DNA of 50,150 bases. Origin: Cohnella caldifontis. GTDB taxonomy: Bacteria; Bacillota; Bacilli; Paenibacillales; Paenibacillaceae. This document shows, piece by piece, positions 27,595-34,687 of this stretch. The notes below the pieces were generated by a model. The model saw nothing but the letters and a program-made list of their open reading frames with translations, made no database searches and was not told the DNA's origin. Within the stretch, counting starts at the first letter, position 1; each line of letters starts with the position of its first letter. The stretch lies in NCBI RefSeq assembly GCF_029360585.1, contig NZ_JAQZSJ010000016.1:1-50150 (forward strand), read 5' to 3'. A program made the position numbers and the translations under genes.

Positions 27595-27712
27595 GGTATA
27601 CCCGCAAATCATAGAGGTTACAGCAATCGCCAACGCCGCTCGAATCCTGTAACCGTGATTTCAGAGGTTGCAGCGTCGAGGGCGGCGATCCGAATCGTCC
27701 AGCGGCGGCTGT
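27595..27712. repeat. Two-copy repeat with GGTTAC/GTAACC words (array E)
   Basis: AGAGGTTACAGC at 27613 and AGAGGTTGCAGC at 27663 are 50 bp apart. TGTAACCGTGATTTCAGAGGTT between them has the same dyad pattern as array C. The tract runs to the asd stop codon. Confidence 0.6.
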
Positions 27713-27714
27713 CG

Positions 27715-28800
27715 TCATTTCGCCTGGATGTATTTCTCCGCCGTCAGCAGCTCGGCGATGAGGACGGCGCCGCCCGCCGCGCCGCGCAGCGTATTGTGCG
27801 ACAGCCCGACGAATTTGTAATCGAACAGCGTATCCTCGCGCAGCCGGCCGACCGCCACGCCCATGCCGCGCTCCGTGTCGCGGTCGAGCTTCGTCTGGGG
27901 CCGGTTTTCTTCTTCGAAATAGGTCAGGAACCGCTTCGGCGCGCTGGGCAGCCCGAGCTGCTGCGGCCGTCCTTCGAATTCCCGCCAGCGCCGCAAAATT
28001 TCTTCCTTCTCCGGCTTGTTCCCGAACGAGACGAACACCGCGGCCAAATGTCCGTCCGATACCGGGACGCGGATGCATTGCGTCGTGATCAGCGGGCCGG
28101 CGGCTTTCACGATTTCGCCGTTGTCCACGCGGCCCCAGATCCGCAGCGGCTCCTGCTCGCTTTTTTCCTCCTCGCCGCCGATATACGGAATGACGTTGTC
28201 GGTCATTTCGGGCCAATCGGCGAACGTTTTGCCGGCTCCGGAAATCGCCTGGTACGTCGTAACCGCCACGTTCGTCGGTCCGAATTCGAGCAGCGCGTGA
28301 AGGGCAGGCACGTAGCTTTGGATCGAGCAATTAGGCTTGACGGCGATGAAACCCGTCGGGGTGCCGAGCCGTTTTCTTTGCGCCGCGATCACGTCGAGAT
28401 GGTTCGGGTTGATTTCCGGAATGACCATCGGCACGTCGGGCGTCCAGCGGTGGGCCGAGTTGTTGGACACGACGGGCGTGCCCGTTTTGGCGTAAGCTTC
28501 TTCCAACGCCTGGATCTCGCTCTTGCTCATGTCGACGGCGCAAAACACGAAATCGACGCCGTCCGTTACCCGATCGATTTTCGAAGCGTCCTGTACGACG
28601 ATGTTCTTCACCGCTTCCGGAACGGTGCCGTCTAATTTCCACCGGCCTTGCACCGCTTCCTCGTAGGTTTTGCCCGCCGAACCGGCGCTTGCCGCGATCG
28701 AAGCCACCTCGAACCAGGGATGGCGGTCCAGCAGCTGCACGAACCGCTGGCCGACCATGCCCGTTCCTCCTACGATCCCGACTTTCAGTTTCCGCGTCAT
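27715..28800 (-). CDS. asd: Aspartate-semialdehyde dehydrogenase, archaeal/fungal type
   Basis: 361 residues. Reduces aspartyl phosphate to aspartate semialdehyde with NADPH, the branch point to diaminopimelate/lysine, threonine and methionine. NADP-binding GIVGGTGMVGQRF at 8-20; nucleophile C158 in KPNCSIQ; GAGKTF and the histidine in VSDGHLAAV near 250. The spacing and the KPNCSIQ motif fit the archaeal/fungal class rather than the usual bacterial class found in B. subtilis, so it may replace or supplement a standard asd elsewhere. ATG 28800 follows GGGAGGGG. It is preceded by a T-box leader and runs into repeat array E with no clear terminator. Confidence 0.92.
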   Translation of the reverse strand: MTRKLKVGIVGGTGMVGQRFVQLLDRHPWFEVASIAASAGSAGKTYEEAVQGRWKLDGTVPEAVKNIVVQDASKIDRVTDGVDFVFCAVDMSKSEIQALEEAYAKTGTPVVSNNSAHRWTPDVPMVIPEINPNHLDVIAAQRKRLGTPTGFIAVKPNCSIQSYVPALHALLEFGPTNVAVTTYQAISGAGKTFADWPEMTDNVIPYIGGEEEKSEQEPLRIWGRVDNGEIVKAAGPLITTQCIRVPVSDGHLAAVFVSFGNKPEKEEILRRWREFEGRPQQLGLPSAPKRFLTYFEEENRPQTKLDRDTERGMGVAVGRLREDTLFDYKFVGLSHNTLRGAAGGAVLIAELLTAEKYIQAK

Positions 28801-28856
28801 GATGATTCCCCTCCCTAAAATTGCAGGAAATCGCGTTGCGTCATTTCCTGTTCAAT

Positions 28857-29140
28857 AAAAAAAATCCCGCCGCCCAAGACATTGGTCTTGGGGACGAGAT
28901 TGGACTCGCGGTACCACCCCGGATTCGCCGATATGTCGCCATATCCGCCTCATCAAGTACGGCATTGCCGCGCAATGCATGTACTTCGGCCCTGTAACAG
29001 GAGCCCCCTGTCGCGCCATCCCCGATCGCTTCGGTTCCGGCGCGCTGCTCCGAGTCTTTTTTCAATAAAGCATTCTTTGCTCCTTCCCAGCCGCCGGAGC
29101 TCTCTGTGAAAGAATCGCTCTATTTACTCGTCTCTTCATC
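28857..29140 (-). ncRNA. T-box riboswitch upstream of asd, lysine-type specifier
   Basis: Read on minus, the leader begins with a GATGAAGAGACGAGTA stem I base. It continues with CAGAGAGCTCC and GGCTGGGAAGGAGC, then the specifier loop TTGAAAAAAGACTCGG (about 29064-29051), the T-box core TGGTACCGCG at 28916-28907, and a terminator whose stem is about 28900-28865, followed by eight T. In the specifier loop the triplet reads AAA or AAG depending on register, both lysine codons. The leader should let asd be read through when uncharged tRNA-Lys binds. Class is certain; the amino acid is an inference from the loop and from the pathway. Confidence 0.9.
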
Positions 29141-29242
29141 GCATGTCGCTTTGCGAATTATCGTAACAGAGTCTAAGGGCGCGGTAAAGGGATTTGTGAA
29201 AATTGGGCGTCGATACCGGTTGTCATGCGCAACGGGGGACGC

Positions 29243-29842
29243 TCACAAGGGCATGCCCGCTTCCAGATGCGCGAGCGCCCGGTCGAACAGCTCGATATGA
29301 TCTTCGTCCGGATGGGAGAAGGAATAATGCTGAACCGATAAAAACGCCCCGATGATCGCGCCCGCGAAATTCAGCACGTACAAGTCTTCCGGGGAGCGGC
29401 CGGTTCGTTCGGCCAGCAGGTCGGCGATCATTTTCATCGTGTTCATCGTTTGGTTTAAAGAAGCGGCGCGGATTTCGGGCACGGTCAAGGTAAGCGCCAT
29501 CCGTTCCCTTACGGAGTCCCGGATTTCTTCCGGGATATGGGCAAATCCGGTTTTGACGGCACTTCGGAACGCCTGCAAAGGACTAAGTTCCGGAGGCTGC
29601 TCCCGGAACGCCTCGGCCAGCAGCGGATCGAAATCGTCCTCGAGCACGACCGCTTCCTTGGTCGGAAAGTACCGGAAAAACGTGCTGGGCGAGATCTCGG
29701 CGGCATCGGCGATCTGTTCGATCGTCGTTTCGTGATATCCCTGCTCGCGGAACAACCGAAGCGCATGCTGCTGGATCGTTTCGCGCGTTTTGATTTTTTT
29801 GCGTTCCCGCAGCCCGAGCTTGGGCGGATTGTTGTCCGTCAC
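29243..29842 (-). CDS. TetR-family regulator of the MFS efflux gene
   Basis: 199 residues from GTG 29842, chosen because GGGAGGA lies 6 bases upstream; the longer frame from 29914 has no ribosome site. The N-terminal domain is a standard TetR fold: RETIQQHALRLFREQGY near 20-36, then TTIEQIADAAEISPSTFFRYFPTKE (split) ending near 64. The C-terminal region resembles the TetR_C_17/MftR-like group. It lies 76 bp downstream of the MFS gene on the same strand, so both may share the promoter at 31482-31530. Drug-sensing repressor is the probable role. Confidence 0.9.
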   Translation of the reverse strand: MTDNNPPKLGLRERKKIKTRETIQQHALRLFREQGYHETTIEQIADAAEISPSTFFRYFPTKEAVVLEDDFDPLLAEAFREQPPELSPLQAFRSAVKTGFAHIPEEIRDSVRERMALTLTVPEIRAASLNQTMNTMKMIADLLAERTGRSPEDLYVLNFAGAIIGAFLSVQHYSFSHPDEDHIELFDRALAHLEAGMPL

Positions 29843-29918
29843 ATAGAGTCCTCCCGCCGCTGGTCGTCGTAACCGTTCTGATCTCAGTTTACCGATTTCG
29901 GCGGGATCGGACAACCTT

Positions 29919-31448
29919 TTAGAGCGGCTCGGCCGGCGCGGCGGCTTGCGGCCGGTCGTGAGTCGTACCGGCGGAACGTCCGGGTAGGAACAGCAGGGCG
30001 AGAACCAAGCCCAGCAAGGCGATGCCTCCGGACACCCAGAGCAGCAGGCTCATGCCGTGCAGGAAAGCATGATGGACTTGGGCGAGCAGTTCGTCCGAAC
30101 CGATTTGGCGGGAGGCGGCAACGCCGGCGGAAACGCCGCGGCGGACGGCCGATGCGACGGCATCCGGCAGGTCGGCTATATGCAGCTCGCCGCGGTAGCC
30201 GCGATTCAGCGCGGAGCCGAGCAACGCGACGCCGACCGTTCCACCGACTTGCCGGAAAGCCATGATAAGCGCCGATCCCGTTCCGCTTCTTTCGGCGGAC
30301 AGTTGATTGAGCGCCGATGCCATGGCCGCGGGCAGGGACAGCCCCAACCCGATGCCGGCGACGACGATCCAAAACGCGATAAAGCCGTACCCGCTGTCGA
30401 TTCCGGTAGCGGTGCCGATCATAAGGCCCGCGGCCAGAAAGACGAAGCCGGCCGCGACGGTGAGTTTGGCGCCCGCGGCGGACATGAGGCGGTCGGAGGC
30501 TCTCGCCCCCAGCATCAACCCCCCGATCAGCGGCAACAGGCGGAGGCCGGTCGCGAACGAATCGACGCCGGATATCGCCTGAAAGTACTGAGGCAGCGCG
30601 AACAGCAGTCCGAAAATGGCGAAAGAAACGAGCGTGGCTAACGCGGCTCCCCATGTGAAGCCGCGGGATCGGAACAACGACATTTCGATCAGCGCGTGGC
30701 GGTATCGTTTTTGCCAGACGAGGAAGCAGACGAGCAGAACGGCGCCTGCGGCAACGCTCCACAAGGCGGCGGCTTCGTCCCAACCGCGTTCGCCTGCCCG
30801 AATGACGCCGTAGGTCAGGGCGGTCAGACCGAGGCTGGAAGCCAGCGCGCCGGCAGCGTCCAGCCGGGGGCGGTCCGGCCGGCGCGATTCGGGCATCAGC
30901 CAAGCGACCGCGCAGATCGCGATGACGACGAGCGGCAGGTTCAGGAGGAAGACGGATCCCCAATCGTAATGCTTCAGGAGCCAGCCGCCGACGATCGGGC
31001 CGAGCGGGATGCCGAGCATGTTGGCCATGGCCCAGACCATCATCGCCCGGGTCCGTTCTTCTTCCCGGAACAGGACGGGCAGCACGGACATGGAGAGCGG
31101 GATCAGGAAAGCCGCGCCGAGTCCGAGGAAAGCCCGCATCAGGATCAGCATGCCGGAGGAATCCGAATACGCGCAGGCTGCCGAAGCGGCTCCGAACAGG
31201 ACAAGCGCGATCAGGAGCCATTTTTTGCGGCCATAACGGTCGCCCAGCATGCCGGCCGGAAGCAGCGCGGCGGCAAGCGCCAGATTGTAGGCGTCGGCGA
31301 ACCATTGCAGCTCGCCGGTGGAAGCCTGCAGATCGGCGGCCAGGGTCGGAAGCGCCACGTTCAGCACCGTCATGTCCAGGCCGACGGCCATCAGACCGAA
31401 GCTCAGCGCGGCCAGCACCCACCATCTTCGGTTTTGGGCGTTTTTCAT
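29919..31448 (-). CDS. MFS drug-efflux transporter, DHA2 (14-helix) family
   Basis: 509 residues from ATG 31448 with AAGGTGGG 7 bases before; a GTG at 31460 overlaps that ribosome site and is less likely. About 14 membrane helices. DHA2 motifs: DMTVLNVALPTLAADLQAS near helix 1, LPAGMLGDRYGRKKWLL after helix 2, and GLGAAFLIPLSMSVLP in helix 5. Proton-driven export of lipophilic cations or antibiotics of the EmrB/QacA kind is expected; the substrate cannot be told. Followed by a TetR gene. The tail is A/P-rich and cytoplasmic. Confidence 0.93.
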   Translation of the reverse strand: MKNAQNRRWWVLAALSFGLMAVGLDMTVLNVALPTLAADLQASTGELQWFADAYNLALAAALLPAGMLGDRYGRKKWLLIALVLFGAASAACAYSDSSGMLILMRAFLGLGAAFLIPLSMSVLPVLFREEERTRAMMVWAMANMLGIPLGPIVGGWLLKHYDWGSVFLLNLPLVVIAICAVAWLMPESRRPDRPRLDAAGALASSLGLTALTYGVIRAGERGWDEAAALWSVAAGAVLLVCFLVWQKRYRHALIEMSLFRSRGFTWGAALATLVSFAIFGLLFALPQYFQAISGVDSFATGLRLLPLIGGLMLGARASDRLMSAAGAKLTVAAGFVFLAAGLMIGTATGIDSGYGFIAFWIVVAGIGLGLSLPAAMASALNQLSAERSGTGSALIMAFRQVGGTVGVALLGSALNRGYRGELHIADLPDAVASAVRRGVSAGVAASRQIGSDELLAQVHHAFLHGMSLLLWVSGGIALLGLVLALLFLPGRSAGTTHDRPQAAAPAEPL

Positions 31449-31481
31449 GGATAATCCCACCTTCGTGATTTGGATAATGAC

Positions 31482-31530
31482 AGTATATTTAAAATGATAG
31501 TTAGTGTCAAAATAAATTTAGTGTCAAAAT
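31482..31530 (-). promoter_or_regulatory. Promoter of the MFS-tetR operon with a duplicated -35 element
   Basis: On minus, TTGACA (31505-31510), a 17-bp spacer and TATACT (31482-31487) form a near-consensus sigma-A promoter. The 13-bp word ATTTTGACACTAA is present twice, at 31501-31513 and 31518-31530, 17 bp apart, so a second TTGACA lies one and a half turns upstream. The direct repeat may be the TetR operator or a leftover of duplication. Confidence 0.75.
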
Positions 31531-31569
31531 GTGCCGAGCCTGGATGTCACATAAATGGAACGCAAAAAT

Positions 31570-31720
31570 ACGGCCGACCCATTCCGGAAGAATTGTCAGA
31601 TGCCGATCGTTACGGACACCACGGCCGTTATGGAGCAGTTTTCGACGTTTTACACATCGTAACGGACACCGCGGACCTTAACCGCTCCATTTCGCGGCTA
31701 GCCAGCGGTATTTTTGTTAA
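31570..31720. repeat. Degenerate tandem array with 50-51 bp period (array F)
   Basis: ACGGCC at 31570 and 31621, GCGGACC at 31671; CGTTACGGACACC at 31608 and CGTAACGGACACC at 31658 (offset 50). An inverted copy CGTGTCCGTTAG follows near 31733. It lies in the 785-bp gap between the MFS gene and the sigma-factor gene. From 31740 to 32029 I see no gene or clear signal apart from an A-rich stretch that could be a T tract on minus near 31846. Confidence 0.7.
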
Positions 31721-32029
31721 ATAAGCGCAAACGTGTCCGTTAGAATATGGTAAGTCGAGGAATGCCCCCGATAACGTCCGCTGAGTCCCTTAGCCGGATG
31801 GCGGCCGAGTTTTTCGACCTTGCATGGGGATTGGTTGTTCGCCGAAAAAAAGCTCCGCCTCCGCCTCTCTCTGCGAGCCGGATCAAGAGCGCTCAGCAAA
31901 ATAATGCGATGATGGAGCGGGCAAGCAGAGGGGTGAGAGGGCTGCAAACACGATATTTGTGGCCGGAGTGGACGAATGATGGGGTACGCGGGCTGCGGGA
32001 ATGCGAGAAGAGGAGGATAAGCGGGGCAG

Positions 32030-32158
32030 AAAAAAACAACCCCCTGCACGAAAGATTCGGCCTGTCGACCGCATCCTTGCAGGGGGCTTGTACGTATATA
32101 AAAAAATAGTTGAGTTTCCTTATGAAACGTGGTAGAATGAGATTCGCTCAATTTATAT
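32030..32158 (-). ncRNA. Candidate small RNA divergent from the sigma-factor gene
   Basis: A strong minus-strand promoter (32165-32193) would start a transcript near 32158. It runs through a small GTTTC-ATAAG-GAAAC hairpin and ends at a long hairpin: CCCCCTGCA (minus complement of 32078-32086) pairs with TGCAGGGGG (from 32040-32048), with an inner GATGCGG/CCGAATC stem, followed by GTTG and seven T (32036-32030). No start codon with a ribosome site is seen in it. The RNA would be about 130 nt, and its synthesis crosses the sigma-gene promoter. Predicted only from promoter and terminator. Confidence 0.5.
32110..32138 (+). promoter_or_regulatory. Promoter of the sigma factor-ribokinase operon
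   Basis: TTGAGT (32110-32115), 17-bp spacer, TAGAAT (32133-32138). Start expected near 32145, giving a leader of about 90 nt with the direct repeat TTTGCAAAGGG (32203 and 32215), the second copy of which supplies part of the ribosome site. It lies inside the transcribed region of the candidate small RNA on the other strand. Confidence 0.65.
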
Positions 32159-32164
32159 TTATTC

Positions 32165-32193
32165 ATAATATCACAGTACAACGTACTTGTCAA
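32165..32193 (-). promoter_or_regulatory. Consensus promoter of the candidate small RNA
   Basis: On minus: TTGACA (32193-32188), 17-bp spacer AGTACGTTGTACTGTGA containing the dyad AGTACGTTGTACT, then TATTAT (32170-32165). Nearly perfect sigma-A consensus with an internal palindrome that could be an operator. Confidence 0.7.
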
Positions 32194-32233
32194 TGGCGGT
32201 TTGCAAAGGGAATTTGCAAAGGGGAGCTGCAGG

Positions 32234-33160
32234 ATGGAAGACAAGGATCGGCTATCGCTGGAAAACCATAAATCGGCTGAGCAGGAGATGACGTACGATC
32301 CCCAGGATCTCTCGCTGCCGCCCGGGGTGGATACGAACGACCCGGTGCGCATGTATCTGAAGGAAATCGGCCGGACGCCGCTGCTTTCCACGGAGGAAGA
32401 GATCGAACTGGCCCGCCGGATCGCCGCAGGGGACGAAGAGGCGCGCCGGAAGCTGACGGAGGCCAACCTCCGGCTGGTCGTCAGCATCGCCCGCAAGTAC
32501 GCCGGCCGGGGCATGCTTTTCCTCGATTTGATCCAGGAAGGCAATCTCGGGCTGATGAAAGCCGTCGAGAAGTTCGATTACGAAAAAGGATTCAAATTCA
32601 GCACGTACGCGACTTGGTGGATCCGCCAGGCGATCACCCGGGCGATCGCGGACCAGGCGCGGACGATCCGGATTCCCGTGCACATGGTCGAAACGATCAA
32701 CAAGCTGATCCGGGTGTCCCGGCAGCTGCTGCAGGAACTGGGCCGGGAGCCGACGCCGGAGGAAATCGCCGAGAAAATGGAGCTGACGGTGGACCGGGTG
32801 CTGGAGATCCAGAAAATTTCGCAGGAGCCGGTGTCCATGGAGACGCCGATCGGCGAGGAGAGCGATTCCCACTTGGGGGACTTCATCGAAGATCCCGACG
32901 CTTCGGCGCCGGAAGACGCCGCGGCTTACGAGATGCTGCGCGAACAGATGAAGGATATCCTGGACACGCTCACGGACCGGGAGGAGAACGTGCTGCGCCT
33001 GCGTTTCGGCCTGGACGACGGCCGGACCCGGACGCTGGAGGAAGTAGGCAAGGTGTTCGGCGTTACCCGGGAGCGGATTCGCCAGATCGAGGCGAAAGCA
33101 CTCCGGAAACTTCGCCATCCGAGCCGCAGCAAACGGCTGAAGGATTTCCTGGAGGACTGA
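32234..33160 (+). CDS. Primary-like sigma-70 factor lacking region 1.1
   Basis: 308 residues from ATG 32234 (AAGGGGAGC 8 bases upstream). Regions 1.2 ([12 protein letters not shown]), 2 ([20 protein letters not shown]), 3 ([20 protein letters not shown]) and 4 ([20 protein letters not shown]) are nearly identical to SigA of Bacillus as I recall it, including the residues that read the -10 and -35 boxes. The N-terminal region 1.1 of about 80 residues is missing; only a short acidic lead remains. No dnaG lies upstream, so this is not the standard rpoD locus. It is probably a group 2 paralog that recognises SigA promoters under some condition. Coupled to a ribokinase gene 3 bp downstream. Confidence 0.88.
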   Translation: MEDKDRLSLENHKSAEQEMTYDPQDLSLPPGVDTNDPVRMYLKEIGRTPLLSTEEEIELARRIAAGDEEARRKLTEANLRLVVSIARKYAGRGMLFLDLIQEGNLGLMKAVEKFDYEKGFKFSTYATWWIRQAITRAIADQARTIRIPVHMVETINKLIRVSRQLLQELGREPTPEEIAEKMELTVDRVLEIQKISQEPVSMETPIGEESDSHLGDFIEDPDASAPEDAAAYEMLREQMKDILDTLTDREENVLRLRFGLDDGRTRTLEEVGKVFGVTRERIRQIEAKALRKLRHPSRSKRLKDFLED

Positions 33161-33163
33161 CGG

Positions 33164-34075
33164 ATGAAGCTCATTGTCGTCGGCAGCGCCAATATGGACA
33201 TGGTGATGACGACGGAAAGGGTGCCGGAAGCGGGGGAGACGCTGCACGGGACCGGGTTTTTCCTCTCTCCCGGGGGCAAAGGAGCCAATCAAGCCGTCGC
33301 CGGCGCCAAAATGGGAGCCCCGACATGGCTGCTCGGCAAAGTCGGGGACGACATCTTCGGGCAATCCATCTCTGCGAATCTCGCCCGTCACGGCGTGTCT
33401 ACGGATTACCTGACGGCCGAGCCCGGCGTGTCGAGCGGGGTGGCGGCCATTACGGTATGCGGCGGCAATAACCGGATCATCTTGGCGGGCGGCGCCAACG
33501 ACAAGGTTACGCCGGAATACGTCGACGGCTTCCGGGAGGAAATCCTCTCCGCCTCGGCCGTCATGCTGCAGCTGGAAATTCCGCTGCCCGCGGTTTATCG
33601 CGCGGTCGAGCTGGCGAAAGGACGGACGCCGGTATTCCTGAATCCCGCGCCGGCCGTTCCGATCGACGATTCCGTGCTGGACGGGGTGGATTACTTCACG
33701 CCGAACGAAATCGAAGCCCGCTTTTACACGGGGATCCAGATCCGCGGCACGGAAGAAGCGTTCGCGGCATTGGACCGGCTGAGAGCCAAAGGCATCCGTT
33801 TTCCGCTGATCACGCTTGGAGACAAAGGCGTCGCATATTTCAACGGCAGCCGAAACGTGCACAAGATGAGCCTGCCGGCGGAAGTCGTGGACACGACGGC
33901 CGCAGGAGATACGTTTTCCGGCACGCTCGCGGCGATGATCGTCGCGGGCAAACCGATGGACGAGGCCGTCGATATCGCCCAACGGGCGGCGGCGATCGCC
34001 GTCACCCGGCCGGGCGCGCAGGACTCGATTCCCGTGCTGGCGGAAGTTTTGGGGGAAAACCCGCCGCGGGGTTGA
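33164..34075 (+). CDS. rbsK: Ribokinase (PfkB family)
   Basis: 303 residues. Phosphorylates ribose (or deoxyribose) with ATP at O5. Family motifs: GGKGANQAVAGAK from residue 37, NPAPA near 160, TPNEIEA near 179, TLGDKG, and VDTTAAGDTFSG with catalytic base D249. Length and the D-T-T-A-A-G-D form fit RbsK; other PfkB sugar kinases are possible because no ribose transporter or repressor is nearby. It begins 3 bp after the sigma-factor stop, so the two are translated from one message. Followed by a terminator. Confidence 0.88.
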   Translation: MKLIVVGSANMDMVMTTERVPEAGETLHGTGFFLSPGGKGANQAVAGAKMGAPTWLLGKVGDDIFGQSISANLARHGVSTDYLTAEPGVSSGVAAITVCGGNNRIILAGGANDKVTPEYVDGFREEILSASAVMLQLEIPLPAVYRAVELAKGRTPVFLNPAPAVPIDDSVLDGVDYFTPNEIEARFYTGIQIRGTEEAFAALDRLRAKGIRFPLITLGDKGVAYFNGSRNVHKMSLPAEVVDTTAAGDTFSGTLAAMIVAGKPMDEAVDIAQRAAAIAVTRPGAQDSIPVLAEVLGENPPRG

Positions 34076-34084
34076 TGAAAATCG

Positions 34085-34128
34085 AAACGCTGTTTCCTTC
34101 GGATAGACGAGGGGAGACAGCGTTTTTT
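34085..34128 (+). terminator. Terminator of the sigma factor-rbsK operon
   Basis: AAACGCTGTTTCC (34085-34097) pairs with GGGAGACAGCGTTT (34112-34125), with one mismatch or wobble, followed by T residues (seven T in a row from 34123). Confidence 0.92.
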
Positions 34129-34169
34129 TCTTGCCAACTGAGTTTTTTTCTTAATTTTCCGAAAAGTCA

Positions 34170-34215
34170 TTGACAGCCCTCCTTCTTCCGTGTTACTTTG
34201 TGAAAAAAATTACAA
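34170..34215 (+). promoter_or_regulatory. Promoter with Rex-like operator before DUF1641-ndh
   Basis: TTGACA (34170-34175), 17-bp spacer, TTACTT (34193-34198). TTGTGAAAAAAATTACAA (34198-34215) overlaps the end of the -10 box and is close to the Rex consensus TTGTGAAN4TTCACAA; one half is TTGTGA, the other TTACAA. In Bacillus, Rex represses ndh when NADH is low, and the gene pair downstream matches that regulon. Confidence 0.72.
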
Positions 34216-34233
34216 ACTAAGGAGTGGAGAGCC

Positions 34234-34671
34234 ATGTTCGAAGCCATCGGGAGAGAAACGCCGGACGCGGCACCGTTCGCCGAAGCGGATTTGTTACGGG
34301 ATCGCCTCGCCCAGCCCGAGGTCCGGGAAGCCTTGCGCGCGCTGCTCGATCGTTTGCCGCAGTTGACCGAGATGGCCGTTCAGGTATCCGATGCGTATGC
34401 GAAGATCCGCGACGTCGTGACCGACCCGGTTTTCGCCGCGGATTTGAAGAACGGATTCGAGGAATTCGCCGCCCCGGTCAAAGAGAAGGCCAAAGAACTG
34501 GCCTCCGCGGCGATCGAAGCCCAAGAACGGGCGAACGCGGATACCCGCACGATCGGGCTGTTCGGTCTGCTCCGGATGCTGCGGGATCCGCAGGCGCAGA
34601 AAGCGTTCCGTTTCGCCAAGGCATTGCTCGCGACGTTGAACGATAAAGACGCCGGCCGCATGCGGGCCTGA
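34234..34671 (+). CDS. DUF1641 protein, YjlC-like
   Basis: 145 residues, helical and acidic/basic mixed, with a DUF1641-like C-terminal half (TIGLFGLLRMLRDPQAQKAFRFAKAL) and the LPQLTEMAVQVSDAYAKIRD segment before it. In B. subtilis yjlC sits directly in front of the NADH dehydrogenase gene, as here. A role in membrane association or in regulating Ndh is often supposed but unproven. Start ATG 34234 with AAGGAGTGGAG upstream. 16 bp separate it from ndh. Confidence 0.82.
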   Translation: MFEAIGRETPDAAPFAEADLLRDRLAQPEVREALRALLDRLPQLTEMAVQVSDAYAKIRDVVTDPVFAADLKNGFEEFAAPVKEKAKELASAAIEAQERANADTRTIGLFGLLRMLRDPQAQKAFRFAKALLATLNDKDAGRMRA

Positions 34672-34687
34672 AGGGGAGGAGACCGAG

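Noticed and set aside
31747..32109. Plus-strand 120-codon frame before the sigma gene
   Set aside because: No ribosome site, no family features, and it covers the terminator hairpin of the candidate small RNA.
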